A DNA stretch of 7,716 bases, taken from contig JARLHJ010000010.1 in assembly GCA_031292305.1 (NCBI GenBank), forward strand, positions 1-7,716, read 5' to 3'. A model generated the notes under the pieces. It saw nothing but the letters and a program-made list of their open reading frames with translations. It had not been told where the DNA came from and made no database searches. Every line of letters begins with the position of its first letter. The stretch's first letter is position 1. Positions 4,931 to 7,716 of the stretch are shown here, in pieces. This DNA is from Candidatus Babeliales bacterium (GTDB taxonomy: Bacteria > Babelota > Babeliae > Babelales > JABDEC01). The translations under genes and the position numbers were made by a program.

Positions 4931-5587
4931 ATGAACTTAAAAAAAATAATATTAGTTATTATCTTCAATTGTTATTATATCTTTCCCGGTGCTACACATT
5001 CATCTCCTGCTGGCAATATAGAATATAGAATTCAACCAATTTTAAATTTATATAATAATGGCAATTGCAAAAATATTACCTTTAATCATGTCAAAGTAGA
5101 ACTACAAAATCTTTTAGATGAAAATGAAGATTATCTTGATGATATTATTCATGATAATGAAGAAGTAGCAGAAAATATTCTTATTATAAAATATTACATA
5201 GCATCAATAAATTTTAAGGGATTTGATGGTGGCAGAGGCCAAAGATTAAATATTGCTGTAAGACTATATCTAGAATTATTTAATCAAAGTATAGATGAAG
5301 AAATTAAAATACTTTCCGCTTTCTATTTAGGAAATATTTACTACCATCTAGGAAGTTATTCAAATGCAAAGATATATTTAGCATCTGCATATGGGCAAGA
5401 ACAACGATTAGAAATCAAGTACGTTGCTGCTTATTATTTAGGAAAAATCCATTACTACGGATATGATGTCCACAAAAATCTTGAGCTTGCTGAATTGTTT
5501 TTTCAGGAAAGCTCACAAGCTAATCCGCAAATCACTGCAAAGTCAAAAATTTATTTAGATAAAATAAAACCAAAAAATCTGTTATAA
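4931..5587 (+). CDS. Secreted Sel1/TPR-like repeat protein
   Basis: The 218-residue product begins with a signal peptide (lysines at 4-5, hydrophobic core ILVIIFNCYYIF, possible cleavage around 21-27). A helical acidic region follows (about 52-90). The C-terminal half has helical repeats: FYLGNIYYHLGSYSNAKIYL (about 131-150) is TPR-like, and AAYYLGKIHYYGYDV with KNLELAELFF (about 167-191) fits the Sel1-like pattern of Leu-Gly, Tyr, Gly and Ala at fixed spacing. Such proteins act as protein-interaction scaffolds; the partner is unknown. An in-frame ATG at 4919 would add four residues, but GGAG at 4921-4924 lies 6 bases before the ATG at 4931, so I chose the latter. thrS starts 35 bases after the stop and may be cotranscribed. 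Confidence 0.8.
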   Translation: MNLKKIILVIIFNCYYIFPGATHSSPAGNIEYRIQPILNLYNNGNCKNITFNHVKVELQNLLDENEDYLDDIIHDNEEVAENILIIKYYIASINFKGFDGGRGQRLNIAVRLYLELFNQSIDEEIKILSAFYLGNIYYHLGSYSNAKIYLASAYGQEQRLEIKYVAAYYLGKIHYYGYDVHKNLELAELFFQESSQANPQITAKSKIYLDKIKPKNLL

Positions 5588-5622
5588 TTTAAAAAATTAT
5601 TTAAATAGATAAGGACACAATT

Positions 5623-7326
5623 ATGTCATCTAAAAACGATCTTAAAGTTTTAAGACATTCAGCAGCACATTTACTAGCTCAGGCAGTTTTAGAATTATAC
5701 CCTGATACAAAATTAACAATTGGACCTGCAACCTCTGATGGTTTCTTTTATGATTTTGCACCGACCAAAAATTTTAAAGAAGAAGACCTGCCTAAAATTG
5801 AAGCAAGAATGCATGAACTATCTGATAAAAATTATCCTATAGAACATGAAGATTTAGATAAAACTAAAGCACGTGAAATTTATAAAGACAACCCTTTTAA
5901 GTTGGAACTAATAGAAGATATCCCAGGTGATACAGTTGGTTTTTCTAAACAAGGTGATTTTTATGATTTATGTCGCGGTGGACATGTAAGCTCTACTGGT
6001 GAGATAAAATATTTTAAATTGTTAAGTCTTGCAGGTTCCTACTGGCGCGCTGATAGAACTCGAGAAAATTTACAACGTATTTATGGAACTGCATTTTTTA
6101 CAAAAGAAGATTTAGAAAAATATGAACTTCAAAAAGAAGAAGCATTAAAATATGATCATCGCAAACTAGGCAAAGAAATGGATTTATTTTCATTTCATGA
6201 TGAAGGACCAGGATTTCCATTTTTTCATCCTAAAGGCAAAGCAATAATAAATGTTTTAATTGAATACATGAGACATTTACGTAACATGTCAGGATATGTG
6301 GAAATTGCTACTCCTGTAATTTTAAGCGATGAATTATGGAAAAGATCAGGACATTATGGCCACTACAAAGAAAACATGTACTTTACAAATATCGATGATA
6401 AAAGTTATGCAATAAAACCAATGAACTGCCCTGGTGCTATTTTAGTTTATAAAACAAGACCACGTTCATATAGAGAATTACCATTACGCTTATCAGAATT
6501 TGGATTAGTTCACAGACATGAGCTTTCTGGCGTACTGCACGGACTATTACGCGTACGCGCTTTTACCCAAGATGATTCACATGTATTTTGTACTATTGAT
6601 CAAATTCAACAAGAAGTTACAAAAAAAATAGAAAATACATTCAAAGTTTTAAATAAATTTGGTTTTGAAAAAGTTAAAGTAAAATTATCAACTAAGCCTT
6701 CTAATGCTATGGGCGATGATGCTCTTTGGACTAAAGCAATAGATTATTTAAAAACAACTCTAGAAAATTTAAATGTTAAATATGAAATTGAAGCTGGCGA
6801 TGGTGCATTTTATGGTCCAAAAATTGATTTTAAAATTGAAGATTCAATGGGACGTGAATGGCAGTTGAGTACAATACAAGTAGATTTCTTTCAACCAATT
6901 AATTTTGATTTGCACTTTGTCGCTCCCTCAGGCCAACAAGAACGTCCTGTTATGATTCACCAAGCAATTTATGGCTCATTAGAAAGATTCTTTGCTATAT
7001 TATTAGAGCATTTTAAAGGAAATTTACCTTTCTTTGTGGCTCCTGTACAAATTAGAATCTTAACCATTACTGATGAACAAAAAGAATATGCGGAACAAAT
7101 TTTTAAAACTTTAAAGCTACAGAATATTCGTGTTGAGATCGACGAATCATCTGATCCAATATCAGGAAAAATTAAATCGGCAACATTAGATAAAATTCCA
7201 TGGATGATAGTAATTGGAAAAAAAGAAGTTGAAAACAACACTATTACTTTGAGATTTAAAGACGGCAACCAAGAACCAAATTTATCTATTAATGACTTGA
7301 TTGACAGATGCAAATCTCAAAATTAA
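5623..7326 (+). CDS. thrS: Threonyl-tRNA synthetase lacking the TGS domain
   Basis: This cytoplasmic enzyme attaches threonine to tRNA-Thr. The 567-residue protein starts almost directly with the editing domain: HSAAH (H12, H16) and CRGGH (C117, H121), the four residues that clear mischarged serine. The class II catalytic core follows, with zinc ligands C269 (KPMNCPG), H320 (DDSHVFC) and H446 (PVMIH), motif 2 around VHRHE (R298), and motif 3 GSLERF (R455). The anticodon-binding domain is about 471-567, including VEID, KIPWMIVIG and KKEVEN. Common bacterial enzymes have about 640 residues and an N-terminal TGS domain of about 60, absent here. Only 35 bases separate this start from the preceding stop, and an AGGA ribosome binding site lies 9 bases upstream, so the short form is genuine. 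Confidence 0.97.
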   Translation: MSSKNDLKVLRHSAAHLLAQAVLELYPDTKLTIGPATSDGFFYDFAPTKNFKEEDLPKIEARMHELSDKNYPIEHEDLDKTKAREIYKDNPFKLELIEDIPGDTVGFSKQGDFYDLCRGGHVSSTGEIKYFKLLSLAGSYWRADRTRENLQRIYGTAFFTKEDLEKYELQKEEALKYDHRKLGKEMDLFSFHDEGPGFPFFHPKGKAIINVLIEYMRHLRNMSGYVEIATPVILSDELWKRSGHYGHYKENMYFTNIDDKSYAIKPMNCPGAILVYKTRPRSYRELPLRLSEFGLVHRHELSGVLHGLLRVRAFTQDDSHVFCTIDQIQQEVTKKIENTFKVLNKFGFEKVKVKLSTKPSNAMGDDALWTKAIDYLKTTLENLNVKYEIEAGDGAFYGPKIDFKIEDSMGREWQLSTIQVDFFQPINFDLHFVAPSGQQERPVMIHQAIYGSLERFFAILLEHFKGNLPFFVAPVQIRILTITDEQKEYAEQIFKTLKLQNIRVEIDESSDPISGKIKSATLDKIPWMIVIGKKEVENNTITLRFKDGNQEPNLSINDLIDRCKSQN

Positions 7327-7352
7327 ATAATTGTAGATTACAAATTATTTTT
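7325..7352 (+). terminator. Possible AT-rich terminator after thrS
   Basis: AAATAATT (7325-7332) pairs with AATTATTT (7343-7350). GTA/TAC extends the stem inside with one bulged A, and a short T run follows. The all-AT stem is weak, so this is tentative. Confidence 0.35.
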
Positions 7353-7457
7353 ATAAATAATTTAAATTTTATTTTCAAATTATTGACTTTATAAAAGTTA
7401 CATAATTAACATATATATGAATATTGAAATGCATAATATTTTATAAATGAAAATAAG

Positions 7458-7478
7458 TATAATCCCCTAAAAAAGGAG
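7458..7478 (+). promoter_or_regulatory. -10 box and ribosome binding site of the histone-like gene
   Basis: A consensus TATAAT lies at 7458-7463 and a strong GGAG ribosome binding site at 7475-7478, 5 bases before the ATG. No clean -35 is found at the right distance. If this -10 is used, the leader would be only about 14 bases. Confidence 0.4.
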
Positions 7479-7483
7479 ATCTC

Positions 7484-7716
7484 ATGGTAGTGAAAAAGAA
7501 AGTAGTTAAAAAATCTACTGTCAAAAAAGCGGCACCTAAAAGAAAAGCTGCAGTTAAAAAGGCTGCGCCTAAAAGAAAAGTAGCTGCTAAAAAAGCTGCT
7601 CCTAAAAGAAAAGCTGCAGTTAAAAAAGCTGCACCTAAAAGAAAAGTAGCTGCTAAAAAAGCTGCTCCTAAAAGATCAGCTGCAGTTAAAAAATCTGCAC
7701 CTAAGAGAAAAGTAGC
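7484..7716 (+). CDS. Histone H1-like Lys/Ala/Pro repeat protein (3' end outside window)
   Basis: The visible 77 codons encode a very basic, low-complexity protein: MVVKKKVVKKSTV and then tandem 11-residue units of the type KKAAPKRKAAV / KKAAPKRKVAA. The composition (Lys, Arg, Ala, Pro, Val, hardly anything else) matches the tails of eukaryotic linker histones and bacterial H1-like proteins such as the chlamydial Hc2 and AlgP types, which bind and compact DNA. No folded domain is visible in this part; one could lie beyond the window. The frame is open to the end. It is preceded by a strong ribosome binding site, suggesting high expression. It is separated from thrS by 157 bases and is probably an independent transcript. 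Confidence 0.85.
   Translation, partial: MVVKKKVVKKSTVKKAAPKRKAAVKKAAPKRKVAAKKAAPKRKAAVKKAAPKRKVAAKKAAPKRSAAVKKSAPKRKV
7523..7716 (+). repeat. 33-bp tandem repeat inside the histone-like gene
   Basis: Units start at 7523, 7556, 7589, 7622, 7655 and 7688 (the last is cut by the window edge). Each encodes 11 residues. Odd units end Ala-Ala-Val and even units Val-Ala-Ala, giving a 66-bp higher-order period. Units 5 and 6 carry serine substitutions, so the array decays towards the right. Confidence 0.95.

Noticed and set aside
6969-7313. Minus-strand open frame opposite the end of thrS
   Set aside because: It lies entirely inside the conserved anticodon-binding region of thrS; no independent evidence supports it.
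7523-7716. CRISPR-like array
   Set aside because: The 33-bp units are contiguous without unique spacers, in frame, and encode a lysine-rich repeat protein.

Overview
The window is AT-rich (roughly 30% GC by eye) bacterial DNA, densely coded, with no gap over 160 bases between genes. It looks like the chromosome of a reduced or host-associated bacterium. The mix of a compact rpmH-rnpA-yidD block, several tiny secreted proteins sharing near-identical signal peptides, a PIN-PhoH ATPase, a secreted Sel1/TPR-like protein, a threonyl-tRNA synthetase without its TGS domain and a lysine/alanine-rich histone-like repeat protein resembles what I recall of Candidatus Dependentiae (TM6) genomes. That placement is inference; other AT-rich intracellular lineages are possible.

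Region by region. (1) 1-767: a tandem duplication. A segment of at least 142 bases (upstream DNA, ribosome binding site, signal peptide and the acidic start of the mature protein) occurs at 1-142 and again at 254-395 with one mismatch. It leads first into a 46-residue secreted acidic peptide and then into a 156-residue secreted, charged, helical protein. (2) 771-808: a perfect 14-bp hairpin without a T tract. (3) 838-1625: promoter and the rpmH-rnpA-yidD cluster, which supplies ribosomal protein L34, the protein subunit of RNase P and a small YidD-like factor. yidC, the usual next gene, is absent, and dnaA is not upstream. (4) 1622-3363: four small genes for signal-peptide proteins, each with two further hydrophobic segments, arranged as promoter-gene(s)-terminator cassettes. 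The terminators share the same GGGCAG stem, and two of the promoter regions are near-identical copies of about 85 bases. (5) 3367-4785, minus strand: a PIN-PhoH ATPase that converges on the last cassette through a shared terminator. (6) 4931-7326: a secreted Sel1/TPR-like protein followed 35 bases later by thrS. (7) 7484 to the end: the start of a histone-H1-like protein made of 11-residue repeats, cut off by the window edge.

The conserved genes are housekeeping (translation, tRNA processing, tRNA charging, RNA metabolism). The accessory content is the small secreted proteins at both left-hand loci. In both places the upstream DNA and signal-peptide code are preserved while the mature coding sequence differs, as if export-and-expression leaders were being copied and fitted to new cargo. 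This is the most unusual signal in the window. I see no CRISPR array, tRNA, rRNA, transposase or phage gene.
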